In this document: piece after piece, positions 9,515 to 17,843 of the stretch
Layout of the letters: each line of letters begins with the position of its first letter
Position numbering within the stretch: the first letter of the stretch is position 1
Assembly: GCF_024978135.1 (NCBI RefSeq)
Contig: NZ_JANTEZ010000002.1
Location: 62,001 to 126,000, forward strand
Length of the DNA stretch: 64,000 nt
Direction of reading: 5' to 3'
Source: Herbiconiux gentiana
GTDB lineage: Bacteria; Actinomycetota; Actinomycetes; Actinomycetales; Microbacteriaceae
Translations under genes and position numbers: made by a program
Notes under the pieces: generated by a model
Told to the model about the DNA's origin: nothing
Database searches by the model: none
What the model saw: only the letters and a program-made list of their open reading frames with translations

Positions 9515-10582
9515 GTGAAGAAGAGCCTCGTGTCCCGCGGAATCTCTCGGAGCCGCAAAGTCGTCGGCCGATGGGCTCTGGCCGGAGGTCCCGTACGGCG
9601 GGGGCTTTACTACCGATATATCAGCGAGGCCTTCGGTCGCGAGGAGCGGGCCGTCGACGCCGGCATCACCGCCTATCATGGAACTCTCGGCACCGGCAAG
9701 GAGCTTTTTACGCTCCGGCGGAACGTGCACATGCTCGAAAAGGGCCTCACCATGCGCCCGCGGCGCGATGAGTTCGCCTTGGGCTACATCGGCTCGACTG
9801 TGCAGGCCTTCGCCGGCGTGCACCGCCTCGGCGCCGCGTCGGGCGTGGGCGTCGACGAGTCCCGTTGGATGCACACGGTGCTGACCGAGTACTTCGAGGC
9901 CACGTCGCGCTCGACGAATCCGAAGATCGAGCGCCTCCGCGCCACGTTCCGTGACCTCGAGCCGATCGAGCCCACCCGGGTATCGATCGCATCGGGACCG
10001 CACCTGCCGCAGGGCCTACCTCCCGCGGTGTCGATCGAGAAACTGACCGAGCTCGCGATGAATCGGCGCTCGGTCCGGTGGTTCACCGGCCAGCCCGTGG
10101 ACCGCACACTCGTCGACGCCGCGATGGCGGTCGCAGCGGAATCCCCGACGGCGTGCAATCGACAGCCCTACCGGTTCGAGGTGTTCGATGACCCGGAGAG
10201 CGTGCGCCGCGTGGCAGCCATTCCCATGGGCACCGCGGGATACGCGGAGCAGCTGAGCGGGATAATCGTCATCGTCGGAGACCTCTCCGCGTTCTTCGAT
10301 GAGCGGGACCGGCACCTGATCTATGTCGACAGCTGCCTTGCTGCGATGGGTCTCATCTACGGCCTCGAAGCCCAGGGTGTGGCCAGCTGCTGCATCAACT
10401 GGCCGGACCTCCCCGATCGGGACAAGGCGATCGCCGCATTGCTGGGTCTGCCCTCCCACGAGCGAGTAGTGATGCTCCTGGCCTACGGATACCCCGATCC
10501 GTCGGGGCTCGTGCCCTACTCGGCGAAGCGCCCCGTCGAGGCCGTTCGCCGGTACCGATCGCTGACACGGCCCGCCGACTGA
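9515..10582 (+). CDS. Nitroreductase-fold protein in polysaccharide operon
   Basis: The product is 355 residues from GTG 9515, chosen because GGAAAG lies 8 nt upstream; GTG 9506, overlapping the flippase stop, is an alternative. The C-terminal 190 residues have a nitroreductase/FMN-binding pattern: NRRSVRWFTGQPVDRTLVD, then a PTACNRQPYRF segment, and a late VMLLAYGYPD strand. The N-terminal 160 residues are specific to this subgroup and contain a conserved-looking NVHMLEKGLTM segment. Nitroreductase-like proteins occur in capsule and exopolysaccharide clusters, but their substrate is not known to me; sugar or lipid-linked intermediate redox is one guess. Between flippase and glycosyltransferase, a role in polymer synthesis is likely. 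Confidence 0.87.
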   Translation: MKKSLVSRGISRSRKVVGRWALAGGPVRRGLYYRYISEAFGREERAVDAGITAYHGTLGTGKELFTLRRNVHMLEKGLTMRPRRDEFALGYIGSTVQAFAGVHRLGAASGVGVDESRWMHTVLTEYFEATSRSTNPKIERLRATFRDLEPIEPTRVSIASGPHLPQGLPPAVSIEKLTELAMNRRSVRWFTGQPVDRTLVDAAMAVAAESPTACNRQPYRFEVFDDPESVRRVAAIPMGTAGYAEQLSGIIVIVGDLSAFFDERDRHLIYVDSCLAAMGLIYGLEAQGVASCCINWPDLPDRDKAIAALLGLPSHERVVMLLAYGYPDPSGLVPYSAKRPVEAVRRYRSLTRPAD

Positions 10583-10604
10583 TCTGAAAAGAGGCTCCAC
10601 GCTG

Positions 10605-11513
10605 ATGTCGTCAATCAGTTGCATCATCCCCACGCATCGACGATCCGACCTGCTCGCCGAAGCATTGCGATCGGTCGCAAGTCAGACGCGGCCTCCGCTG
10701 GAGATCATCGTCGTCAGCGATACTGATGACCCGGGGGCGGCCGAGGTGTGCGAGCGCTTCAGAGCGGATTCGGCCATCCCGATCCAGTTCCACTCGTCCG
10801 CCGGCACCGTCGGAGGCGCGTCGGACTCGCGCAACCGCGGCTTCCGCGAGTCCATCGGGGAGTACGTCGCCTTCCTCGACGACGACGACACCTGGGAACC
10901 GCGGTTCCTCGAGGAGTGCGAACAGGCTTTGGCCGCGTCGAATCGGGACATCGCTGTCGCGTGGATCACCATGTTCCGCGAGGCCGCGACGAAAACCGGC
11001 CCTGCCATCGTCGAGGGTCTATCGGCGTCCGACGTCGTCGCGGTGAATGCCGGCACGACCGGCAGCAATATGGTCATCTCCCGCACGGCGCTCGACGATG
11101 TCGGTGGATTCGACCCCAGTCTCCGGATGAAAAATGACACAGACTTGTTCTATCGACTTCTAAAGGCCGGCAATGGTTACTCCGTCGTCCCCGAACGGCT
11201 CGTGAATCAAAGGAAACATGACACCGGTCAACTGACGGGGCACTCGTTGGCTCGAGCTGCAGCCACCGAGCGCTACATGGCGAAGCACGCCGCGGATCTC
11301 AACAGAAGTGACCGGCGGCAACTCCGTTTCGTCATTCACCGCATCCGGCGGCACGCCTCCACAAATCGACTAGCGAAGGCTTATCACCTCGTGATGACTA
11401 TCCTGCACTATTCGCTCGCGCAGTATCGGATCGACAGGGCCAACCGTTCCGAGAAGGACTATTTCACCGTCCCGGCTATCGAGGACTCAGGCGGCGAGGC
11501 AACCGGTACATAG
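10605..11513 (+). CDS. Family 2 glycosyltransferase
   Basis: The 302-residue soluble protein begins SSISCIIPTHRRSDLLAEAL, the GT-A nucleotide-binding start, and has the acidic metal-binding cluster FLDDDDTWEP at about residue 90 and a later GGFDPSLRMKNDTDLFYRLL segment typical of GT2 enzymes. It would add one sugar of the repeat unit from a nucleotide-sugar at the cytoplasmic face. It follows the nitroreductase-like gene by 22 nt with GAGG upstream of the ATG. It is the only ordinary glycosyltransferase visible in this locus, so either the repeat is very short or further transferases lie beyond the left edge. Confidence 0.93.
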   Translation: MSSISCIIPTHRRSDLLAEALRSVASQTRPPLEIIVVSDTDDPGAAEVCERFRADSAIPIQFHSSAGTVGGASDSRNRGFRESIGEYVAFLDDDDTWEPRFLEECEQALAASNRDIAVAWITMFREAATKTGPAIVEGLSASDVVAVNAGTTGSNMVISRTALDDVGGFDPSLRMKNDTDLFYRLLKAGNGYSVVPERLVNQRKHDTGQLTGHSLARAAATERYMAKHAADLNRSDRRQLRFVIHRIRRHASTNRLAKAYHLVMTILHYSLAQYRIDRANRSEKDYFTVPAIEDSGGEATGT

Positions 11514-11571
11514 GCAAAAGTCGAGTCCGCGACCGGTCTCGTCGCCGCCACGCTCAACCAACTGGTTCGAA

Positions 11572-13080
11572 TCAGTAGGCCCCATCGCGTGCCAGCACTG
11601 CCCGCGCAGTCCGCCAAAGAATCACGAGATCGCCTGTGAAAGACCAGTTCTCGACGTAATACAGATCCAGTCGAACGGTGTCCTCCCAGGAAAGGTTCGA
11701 TCGGCCAGACACCTGCCACAGCCCGGTGATGCCCGGCTTGACGAGGAATCGACGATGTACGTGCTGCTCGTACTGGTCGACCTCGGTGTCCAGCGGAGGT
11801 CGGGGGCCGACCAGTGACATGCTTCCCGAGAACACGTTGAAAAGCTGGGGCAGCTCGTCGAGGCTGAAGCGGCGGAGGAAGCGACCGATAGGGGTGATTC
11901 GAGGATCGTTCTTCATCTTAAATAGCACGGCATTCCCCTCAGCACGCTGCTTCGCGGCGAGTTCTTGCAGCAGGTGCTCCGCATCGACCACCATTGAGCG
12001 GAACTTCAGGATGCTGAAATGTGCACCGTTGTAGCCAACCCGCTCCTGCCGGAAAAAGACCGGGCCAGGGGAACTCAGGCGAATCGCCAGCGCGATGGCC
12101 CCTAGCACAGGGCTCAATAAGAGGATTCCTAGACCGGAGAAGAGGATATCGAAGGCCCTCTTGGTGAACTTCTTTGCTCCCTCGTAGCGCGGCATCTCGA
12201 CATGAATGAGGGGCAATCCGGCGACTGGTCGGGTGTGGATACGCGGACCACCGATATCCACCAAGCTCGGTGCCACGACAAGGTGCTGACGCCCCGGAGC
12301 CAAACTCCAGCTGAGCTCTCGGACACGTTGGGGGGGAAGCTCGTCGGCACTAGTGATGATGACCGTGTCCGCTCCTGACGCCTCGAGCGCCATCTGGACC
12401 TTGTCGAGGTTCCCGAAGATCGGCGCGCCGGTGCCCGGGAGCGTCGCACCAACGAGGGAGGTCGGAACGCAAGCGCCCACTACCCGATAACCGACGTCAG
12501 GACGACGCATCAGCTCGCGCCCGATATGAGACGCCGACGCTGCCGAACCGACAAGGAGCACTCGCGAACTAAAGGCACCATGCGCTCGGCGAGCGTGCAA
12601 CCATCGGCGCCACGCCCAGCGGCCCAGCAACAGTACCGCTATTCCTCCAGGGAAGGCGATGAGTATGTAACCCCGCGCTAGATCTACTTGGAACAGGAAG
12701 GCGACAATGGCGACCAGTCCGAAAAGACGTACGGTCGCATCGGCGATCAATCGGTATTCCTGCGAACCAGCCCCTATTACCCGGAACCCTCGGGTCCCGT
12801 AGATCTGCAGCGCGAGGAGCCAGGAAACGAACAGGACCACAGAGATCGTCGTATAGCTCACCGCCAAACTGCCCGACGACTCGCCCAGGCGGAGCTCGGC
12901 GGTGTCGAGCCCCAGCCAGAACCATTGCACCCCGAAGATCACGGCGGCGACGATCCCGACGTCCGTGAAGAACAGCCGGCGAGCGTAACCAATCTGCCAG
13001 GGGGCCGCGCGATTCGCTCGACCGGCGGCCCCGATGGTGCCGCCGCTCAAAGCGCCCTCTGAATAGGTTTCGCTGACCAT
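11572..13080 (-). CDS. Exopolysaccharide priming polyprenyl glycosylphosphotransferase
   Basis: The 502-residue protein has four to five N-terminal membrane helices, a central CoA-binding-like domain (VLLVGSAASASHIGREL at about residue 170), one further helix and a C-terminal bacterial sugar transferase domain with KRAFDILFSGLGI, RQERVGYNG, KFRSM, RRFSLDELPQL and LVGPRPP motifs. This is the WcaJ/CpsE architecture. It transfers a sugar-1-phosphate to undecaprenyl phosphate, starting each repeat unit. The gene is convergent with the glycosyltransferase (58 nt apart) and is the last gene of a minus-strand operon starting at the HPr-kinase-like gene. GGGGGATGA precedes the ATG at 13080. Confidence 0.95.
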   Translation of the reverse strand: MVSETYSEGALSGGTIGAAGRANRAAPWQIGYARRLFFTDVGIVAAVIFGVQWFWLGLDTAELRLGESSGSLAVSYTTISVVLFVSWLLALQIYGTRGFRVIGAGSQEYRLIADATVRLFGLVAIVAFLFQVDLARGYILIAFPGGIAVLLLGRWAWRRWLHARRAHGAFSSRVLLVGSAASASHIGRELMRRPDVGYRVVGACVPTSLVGATLPGTGAPIFGNLDKVQMALEASGADTVIITSADELPPQRVRELSWSLAPGRQHLVVAPSLVDIGGPRIHTRPVAGLPLIHVEMPRYEGAKKFTKRAFDILFSGLGILLLSPVLGAIALAIRLSSPGPVFFRQERVGYNGAHFSILKFRSMVVDAEHLLQELAAKQRAEGNAVLFKMKNDPRITPIGRFLRRFSLDELPQLFNVFSGSMSLVGPRPPLDTEVDQYEQHVHRRFLVKPGITGLWQVSGRSNLSWEDTVRLDLYYVENWSFTGDLVILWRTARAVLARDGAY

Positions 13081-13160
13081 TCATCCCCCATCGTTCACCA
13101 ACCTGGCACGAGGCGACTGCGCCGATCAGGATACGGTCTTGACGATACCACTCGGCTCAT

Positions 13161-14132
13161 TCAGTTCACTTGCGACCAAACCGCTCCGCCGTCGGCCGAC
13201 ACGAAGAACCCTTCCTGTGACCACGCCTTGACAGCGGATCCCTCAGACGTGATTCCGATCGGTTTGGAGGCGACTTCCGGGAGGCAATCGGACGCCTCGA
13301 CGACCGCCCTCTGCGGCCCGACGCCGTACTTCCGGAGCCCCAGCCCATCGCAGTCCGCGTCGTCGGAGACCACGGCCACGAGGCCACCGGAACCATAATC
13401 GTAGGCGATCGTGGCGGCTTGCTCGTCGATGACAGGCTCCCAGACTCCGACCACCCCGTCGTCTACCGTTGCATGGAACACGCCTTCCATGCAATTGACG
13501 GCGATATTCACGAGCCGTTGCACCACTTGAGTCACCGCCGTGCAGGGCGTGGCAACCGCCGCGCCACCCACGTCGATCTTCGACGAGTCGAGCGGGTCGA
13601 CAAAGGTCCCCTCCGCGAGTCTCTCAGGGTAGCTCTCCCAGTATTGTCCTCCGGTAAAGGTCGAGATCAGGGAGATGCGGCAGTCCGGCAGCAGCGCCGC
13701 GACGATGTCGGTCTGGTCGGCGTCCACCACATCGACACTCAGGATCTGCCCCACCTCAAGGGTGCCGAAGGTCGCGCCGACCCAGGTCGCACCCCCATCC
13801 TGGGAGACGTCTAGAACCGGGGAGACTGATCCGCACTGACCGCGCGTGGCACGGAACAGTTCTGGCGACTGCGAGGAATCGAGGTAGTACGGTGCGGGTG
13901 GAGGGTCGGTGGGTGCACTATCGGCGCCCGGACTCGGGGAGCTGTTCGGACTTGGCGCGGGTGTGGACGGCGACCCCGCCACCGGCGGCGCCGATGGCAC
14001 CACGCCACTGTCTGCCACCGGCGGTTGATGGATGGCGAATATCACGAGGACCGCGGAGACCGCCGTGAGCGCAATGATCAGCACGACCGTCATGGGCCCG
14101 CGCTGACGGGCTCGTGCAGATGGCGAAGCCAT
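13161..14132 (-). CDS. Membrane-anchored Asp-box (BNR-like) protein
   Basis: The 323-residue product from ATG 14132 has one N-terminal membrane segment, a Pro/Ser-rich linker of about 40 residues, and an extracytoplasmic domain with two Asp-box-like motifs, SQDGGATW near the start and SADGGAVW at the end. Asp boxes mark beta-propeller folds of sialidase or photosystem-assembly type. Several Cys residues could form disulfides. The upstream kinase stops 7 nt before the ATG. Its place between tyrosine kinase and priming transferase suggests a surface role in the exopolysaccharide system. I cannot assign an activity; two motifs in sequence are fewer than a full propeller usually shows. Confidence 0.75.
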   Translation of the reverse strand: MASPSARARQRGPMTVVLIIALTAVSAVLVIFAIHQPPVADSGVVPSAPPVAGSPSTPAPSPNSSPSPGADSAPTDPPPAPYYLDSSQSPELFRATRGQCGSVSPVLDVSQDGGATWVGATFGTLEVGQILSVDVVDADQTDIVAALLPDCRISLISTFTGGQYWESYPERLAEGTFVDPLDSSKIDVGGAAVATPCTAVTQVVQRLVNIAVNCMEGVFHATVDDGVVGVWEPVIDEQAATIAYDYGSGGLVAVVSDDADCDGLGLRKYGVGPQRAVVEASDCLPEVASKPIGITSEGSAVKAWSQEGFFVSADGGAVWSQVN

Positions 14133-14139
14133 GAGGGCG

Positions 14140-15576
14140 TCAGCCCCTTCGTGAACTCGGCGCAACTACCGCTGCAGGCGCAGCCGGCATTCCCGAGACG
14201 TCCGGAGCCACCGCGTCTCCGTAGCCATAGCCGTAGCCGTAGCGTCCGTATCCGTACGAGTCGGGCCCGCGGGTCGGCAGCATCGTCAAAACCGTGCCGG
14301 CCAGCTTGGCTCCGACGTTGTGCAGCGAACTGACTGAGGCTCGTACCTGGCTTTTGTTCGCCCGGCCTGTCGCGACGACCAGGATGGCGCCGGCCGTAAG
14401 GTTGGCCAGGATGATCGGGTCCGTGACGGGCAGCACGGGCGGCGCATCGAAGAGGACGACATCGAAGGCGCTCTCCAGCGAGGCGATCAGTTTGGTCATG
14501 GCCGACGATCCCAGCAGTTCGCTCGGGTTTGGCGGGATCCGACCCGAAGGGAGGACGTAAAGGTTCGTCTCGCCCCAGCGCTGGATCACGTCACCGGGTT
14601 CGGCTCGATTCACGAGGACGTCCGTGAGTCCCGCGCTGCCTTCGACGCCCAGGTAGTCGGCGAGGCGGGGCTTCCGGAGATCCGCATCGACAATGATCAC
14701 ACGCTGGCCCGAGAGAGCAAGTGCGATCGCGAGATTCGCCGCTGTCGTGCTTTTGCCCTCACCGGGGATGGACGAGGTGAAGACGAAGCTGCGAGCATCG
14801 CTGTCCGTGCCGACGAACTGAAGGTTGGTGCGGAGGGTGCGGAACGACTCGGCGCGAGGGCTCATAGGGTCGTCCCTGACCACGAGCGGTCGCTCCGTTG
14901 TGGTGGGGTCGTGCACGATTCCGCCGATGATCGGCGCATCCGTGATGGCCTCGACGTCATGCTCGTTGCGGATCTTCGTGTCGAGTACTTCCCGCAAGAC
15001 GGCCAGCGCGAGCCCGGCGATCAGGCCGATGACTCCCCCGATGACGATGTTCAGTACGACATTGGGGGACGAGGGCGAACCGGGCACATAGGCCTGGGTG
15101 ATGACTGTTATCTTGACCGGGGTGACACCCTCGGCGGTTGCGGGAACGAGGTCGGTCACCACGTTTTCGAAGCTGCTCGCGACGGCGTTCGCCAGTTGAG
15201 CGGCGAGCTCCGGCGACGGGTCGGAAGCGGTTATCTCTACGATGACAGTGCCGGACGGCGACGATGCCGAGATATGCTCAGCAAGTGAGTCGACATTGGT
15301 GTCGAGATTCAGGGTGTCGATCACCGGCTGCAAGACGATGGGCGTCGTCGCGACGTCGGCATAGGACTGAACCTGCCCCTGGGCGAAGTTCTGCCCCTGG
15401 CTGAGATCGCTGACCGATCCCGTCGACTGCACGGACACGAACACCTTCGACGTTGCTTGGTACTCCGGTGCCTTCAGGATCGAAAAACCTGCGCCGACAG
15501 CCACTCCGACCAGAGTGAGAGCCACAATGTAGACCCATCCGCGGCGCAGGAGTCTGATGTAATCACGTAAGTCCAC
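14140..15576 (-). CDS. Polysaccharide co-polymerase / tyrosine autokinase (Wzz-BY-kinase fusion), copy 1
   Basis: The 478-residue protein has a Wzz chain-length domain between two membrane helices (about 15-34 and 173-195) and a cytoplasmic BY-kinase domain. Walker A is IPGEGKSTT (270-278), Walker A' VIIVDADLRKPR (293-304) and Walker B VVLFDAPP (373-380). A C-terminal tyrosine cluster (Tyr441, 443, 446, 448, 450, 452) is the expected autophosphorylation site. Such kinases set polymer chain length through cyclic phosphorylation, reversed by the Wzb-type phosphatase encoded at 19496. The single-chain form is usual in actinobacteria. A second copy lies 2 kb away on the opposite strand. Confidence 0.95.
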   Translation of the reverse strand: MDLRDYIRLLRRGWVYIVALTLVGVAVGAGFSILKAPEYQATSKVFVSVQSTGSVSDLSQGQNFAQGQVQSYADVATTPIVLQPVIDTLNLDTNVDSLAEHISASSPSGTVIVEITASDPSPELAAQLANAVASSFENVVTDLVPATAEGVTPVKITVITQAYVPGSPSSPNVVLNIVIGGVIGLIAGLALAVLREVLDTKIRNEHDVEAITDAPIIGGIVHDPTTTERPLVVRDDPMSPRAESFRTLRTNLQFVGTDSDARSFVFTSSIPGEGKSTTAANLAIALALSGQRVIIVDADLRKPRLADYLGVEGSAGLTDVLVNRAEPGDVIQRWGETNLYVLPSGRIPPNPSELLGSSAMTKLIASLESAFDVVLFDAPPVLPVTDPIILANLTAGAILVVATGRANKSQVRASVSSLHNVGAKLAGTVLTMLPTRGPDSYGYGRYGYGYGYGDAVAPDVSGMPAAPAAVVAPSSRRG

Positions 15577-15667
15577 GCCCAGATTTCCCTTTCGAAAGTC
15601 GGTCCCGCTCGGCCGCGACCGTAATCATGGTCTCACAGTCCCACAGTTGCTGATGACCCAGGCCACG

Positions 15668-16582
15668 CTAGGAGCGACCAGCCGGCCGCTTCGTGATTAG
15701 CCGAAGGCCGTCTAGTGCTCCCCGTAGTACCCGGTGGACTCGCGACGCCGTGAGGTTATGACCGATCCACTCCGGGTGCTCTTGCAGGAGCGACTCTTGC
15801 GGTGGCCACAGCAGTTTCGCCAGCTCGCGAGGCCGATTCTGCCATGGCACCCCACCGAGATAGCTCAACCACCGGCCCGTTCGGGACTCCACTGATGTGC
15901 GCCGATGCCAATCTCGAAGCGCACGTTTGTCACCCACCCGCCCGGGAGCGACAGGTAGACCCGCTGCCAGGAGAACAGGTGCCAAGGTCTCCGAACAACC
16001 GGCTCGGGCAGCGAATTGAACGACTTCCGCGCCTAGTGCGGAGTCGCGGCGGAGGCGCTCCACCAGTTGACCGAGCTCGACCTTGCTGCGCGGCGCATTC
16101 GGCTTGCGTAAGCCGTGCAGTCCGAGGATGGCTGCGCTCGCCGCGGTGTCCGGAATGAATGCAGGTGAGTGCGCCACCTCAATCTGCTCGCGTCGCTGCC
16201 AGAGAAGGTCGAAGACTTCACCGGGAGGCGCGAGGAAGCCCGGGAATCGATGATGCACGTCGATGTCACAGGGCCACCGCTCGTGGACCAGCGTCACTGA
16301 ATGCATTTCGAGCTTGTCCGCCGTCCACAGCGTGACTCGAGGCTGCCACCCCTCCTTGGCGAGGGCGCTGATGGCCCGCTGAGCCGCCGCCGGGTGCGCG
16401 ATCACGTCTACATCAGCGTAGGTACGAGCAGCTCGCAGGCCTTGGAGCTCAGCGGCGAGCCCTTTGATTATCAGAGCGTCGACGCCGGCCGTGCCGAGCC
16501 GTTTCGCGACGAGACCCGTCACAAGAGGAACGGCTTCGCTTCCGCGCAGGTTTAGGGGGGACGCTGCCCGAAGCGCTGTCAT
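15668..16582 (-). CDS. Nucleotidyltransferase family protein (NTP_transf_5-like)
   Basis: The 304-residue product has the opening pattern of the uncharacterised nucleotidyltransferase family: LIIKGLAAELQGLRAARTYADVDVIAHP at about residues 37-65 (a KG---- motif followed by an acidic D-D pair), then IDVHHRFPG at about 108. These features fit the nucleotidyltransferase fold with two metal-binding Asp. Its ATG overlaps the stop of the HPr-kinase/PqqD gene as ATGA, so the two are co-translated. In lasso-peptide and some exosortase-linked polysaccharide loci, members of this family sit beside HPr-kinase-like and PqqD-like genes. The substrate here is unknown. It could modify a sugar, a lipid carrier or a peptide. 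Confidence 0.8.
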   Translation of the reverse strand: MTALRAASPLNLRGSEAVPLVTGLVAKRLGTAGVDALIIKGLAAELQGLRAARTYADVDVIAHPAAAQRAISALAKEGWQPRVTLWTADKLEMHSVTLVHERWPCDIDVHHRFPGFLAPPGEVFDLLWQRREQIEVAHSPAFIPDTAASAAILGLHGLRKPNAPRSKVELGQLVERLRRDSALGAEVVQFAARAGCSETLAPVLLAAGLPVAPGRVGDKRALRDWHRRTSVESRTGRWLSYLGGVPWQNRPRELAKLLWPPQESLLQEHPEWIGHNLTASRVHRVLRGALDGLRLITKRPAGRS

Positions 16583-17682
16583 TGCCTACCCGAACGCAGC
16601 ACCCCGGCCTCGACGAGCTCGACTAGGGCTGCCGCAACCGCTGCTCGCGGATCGAGCCCCATCGGGACGCCGTACGTCTCGACGACCGAGAGGCTTATAG
16701 CTTCGGTTGACACCGCCGATGCGGCCATGTCCCAGATGAGCGGACCGATGCCGTCGAGAACCCTGACGGTCGAGCCGTGGAGAAGCATGATACGGCCGTC
16801 GACTCGCACAGCGTCTGTAGCGGCGGTTCGACAGTACCAACCCGGTGGTAGGGGTCCGTCTTCTCCGGAAGGGTCGACGGCCCCCCAGTCCTCCGGCGCG
16901 GCAGCCTCTCCCACCTGACCTTCGAACCACGACGGGACCGAGGACGCCTCCGCGTAGGTAAGGGTTCTCACACCGCCGATTCGGGTAATCAATTCCGCTA
17001 GTTGGCAGAGGGGTCGGTCGAGCTCGGGCAGGTAGCTCATCTCGGGAATCAGAGCCGTCATCGCATCCAGCAGTGGTAGATCGACAGCGAATGGAGACTC
17101 GCTCGAGCCCGGGACCCGCTTCAGGATATGGATGGATGACAGGCTAAGTGGGGCGTCCGGCAACTCAAGAAGGCCGAGGCCGGACGGAGGAGTCTGAATC
17201 TTTGCGCCGAAGCCAAGGATGCGCGACAGCGGCTTCCGATATGGGAGAACACGACCGTTGGCATCGGTTCCAATGGTCTCGTCCGTCACATAGCCGAGGT
17301 AACGGGCGAGGTGCCCAACGAGTGTCGTCTTGCCGGTCCCGGACGGTCCGACGAACGCGTGCACTTGCCCGTCCTCCGCAGCCACACCGCACGCATGGAA
17401 CATCAACAGCTGAGAACGCCGAAACTCGATCGCTGCAAGCGTAACGCGGCTGGTGAGCAGCGCGGCCGCCTCGCGGGCATCCGCTACTACGACGTCGAAG
17501 GGGCCGGGAACTGAAGAAGGAGGATTGGCCCGGATGTAGATCGACACGTCAGCCGGGCCAGCATGTGCCGCCGCGTCAACCCAGCCGTATGAGATCTCTT
17601 GAACCGTCGGCCCTGAGACTGAATCGTCGAAGTTGAGCGCGACGCGAACGCCTATCGCGCTAACCAGGAGCTGAGCCGCCAT
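16579..17682 (-). CDS. HPr-kinase-like ATPase fused to C-terminal PqqD-like domain
   Basis: The 367-residue protein starts at ATG 17682. Residues about 90-230 resemble HPr serine kinases: LLMFHACGVA, then a P-loop GPSGTGKTT (112-120) and YVTDETIG (131-138). The last 85 residues match the PqqD layout: VRVDGRIMLLHGSTVRVLDG, IGPLIWDMA, then a helical region ending ALVELVEAGVL. PqqD-like domains bind leader peptides of ribosomal peptide products; HPr-kinase homologues phosphorylate the product in paeninodin-type lasso peptides. The fusion is co-translated with a nucleotidyltransferase and sits in an exopolysaccharide operon, divergent from the second tyrosine kinase. No precursor peptide gene was found nearby. 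Function in polysaccharide synthesis is inferred from context only. Confidence 0.82.
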   Translation of the reverse strand: MAAQLLVSAIGVRVALNFDDSVSGPTVQEISYGWVDAAAHAGPADVSIYIRANPPSSVPGPFDVVVADAREAAALLTSRVTLAAIEFRRSQLLMFHACGVAAEDGQVHAFVGPSGTGKTTLVGHLARYLGYVTDETIGTDANGRVLPYRKPLSRILGFGAKIQTPPSGLGLLELPDAPLSLSSIHILKRVPGSSESPFAVDLPLLDAMTALIPEMSYLPELDRPLCQLAELITRIGGVRTLTYAEASSVPSWFEGQVGEAAAPEDWGAVDPSGEDGPLPPGWYCRTAATDAVRVDGRIMLLHGSTVRVLDGIGPLIWDMAASAVSTEAISLSVVETYGVPMGLDPRAAVAAALVELVEAGVLRSGRQ

Positions 17683-17843
17683 GTGCCCACGATAGTGCAG
17701 GCGACGGACGCCGGAGGGCGCGCATTCGCGAGAGGTGACGCCCCCACGGCTACAATGTGCAGGTCGCGTGCGTGTTCGAGCTGTGACACCGCGCGCAGGT
17801 CCGGGCAGACCGATGTGTGGACGTTTAGATTGTGGGGGAACGC

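Noticed and set aside
16579-17682. Classical HPr(Ser) kinase of carbon catabolite control
   Set aside because: The PqqD-like fusion, missing HPr phosphorylation context and polymer-locus location argue against it.
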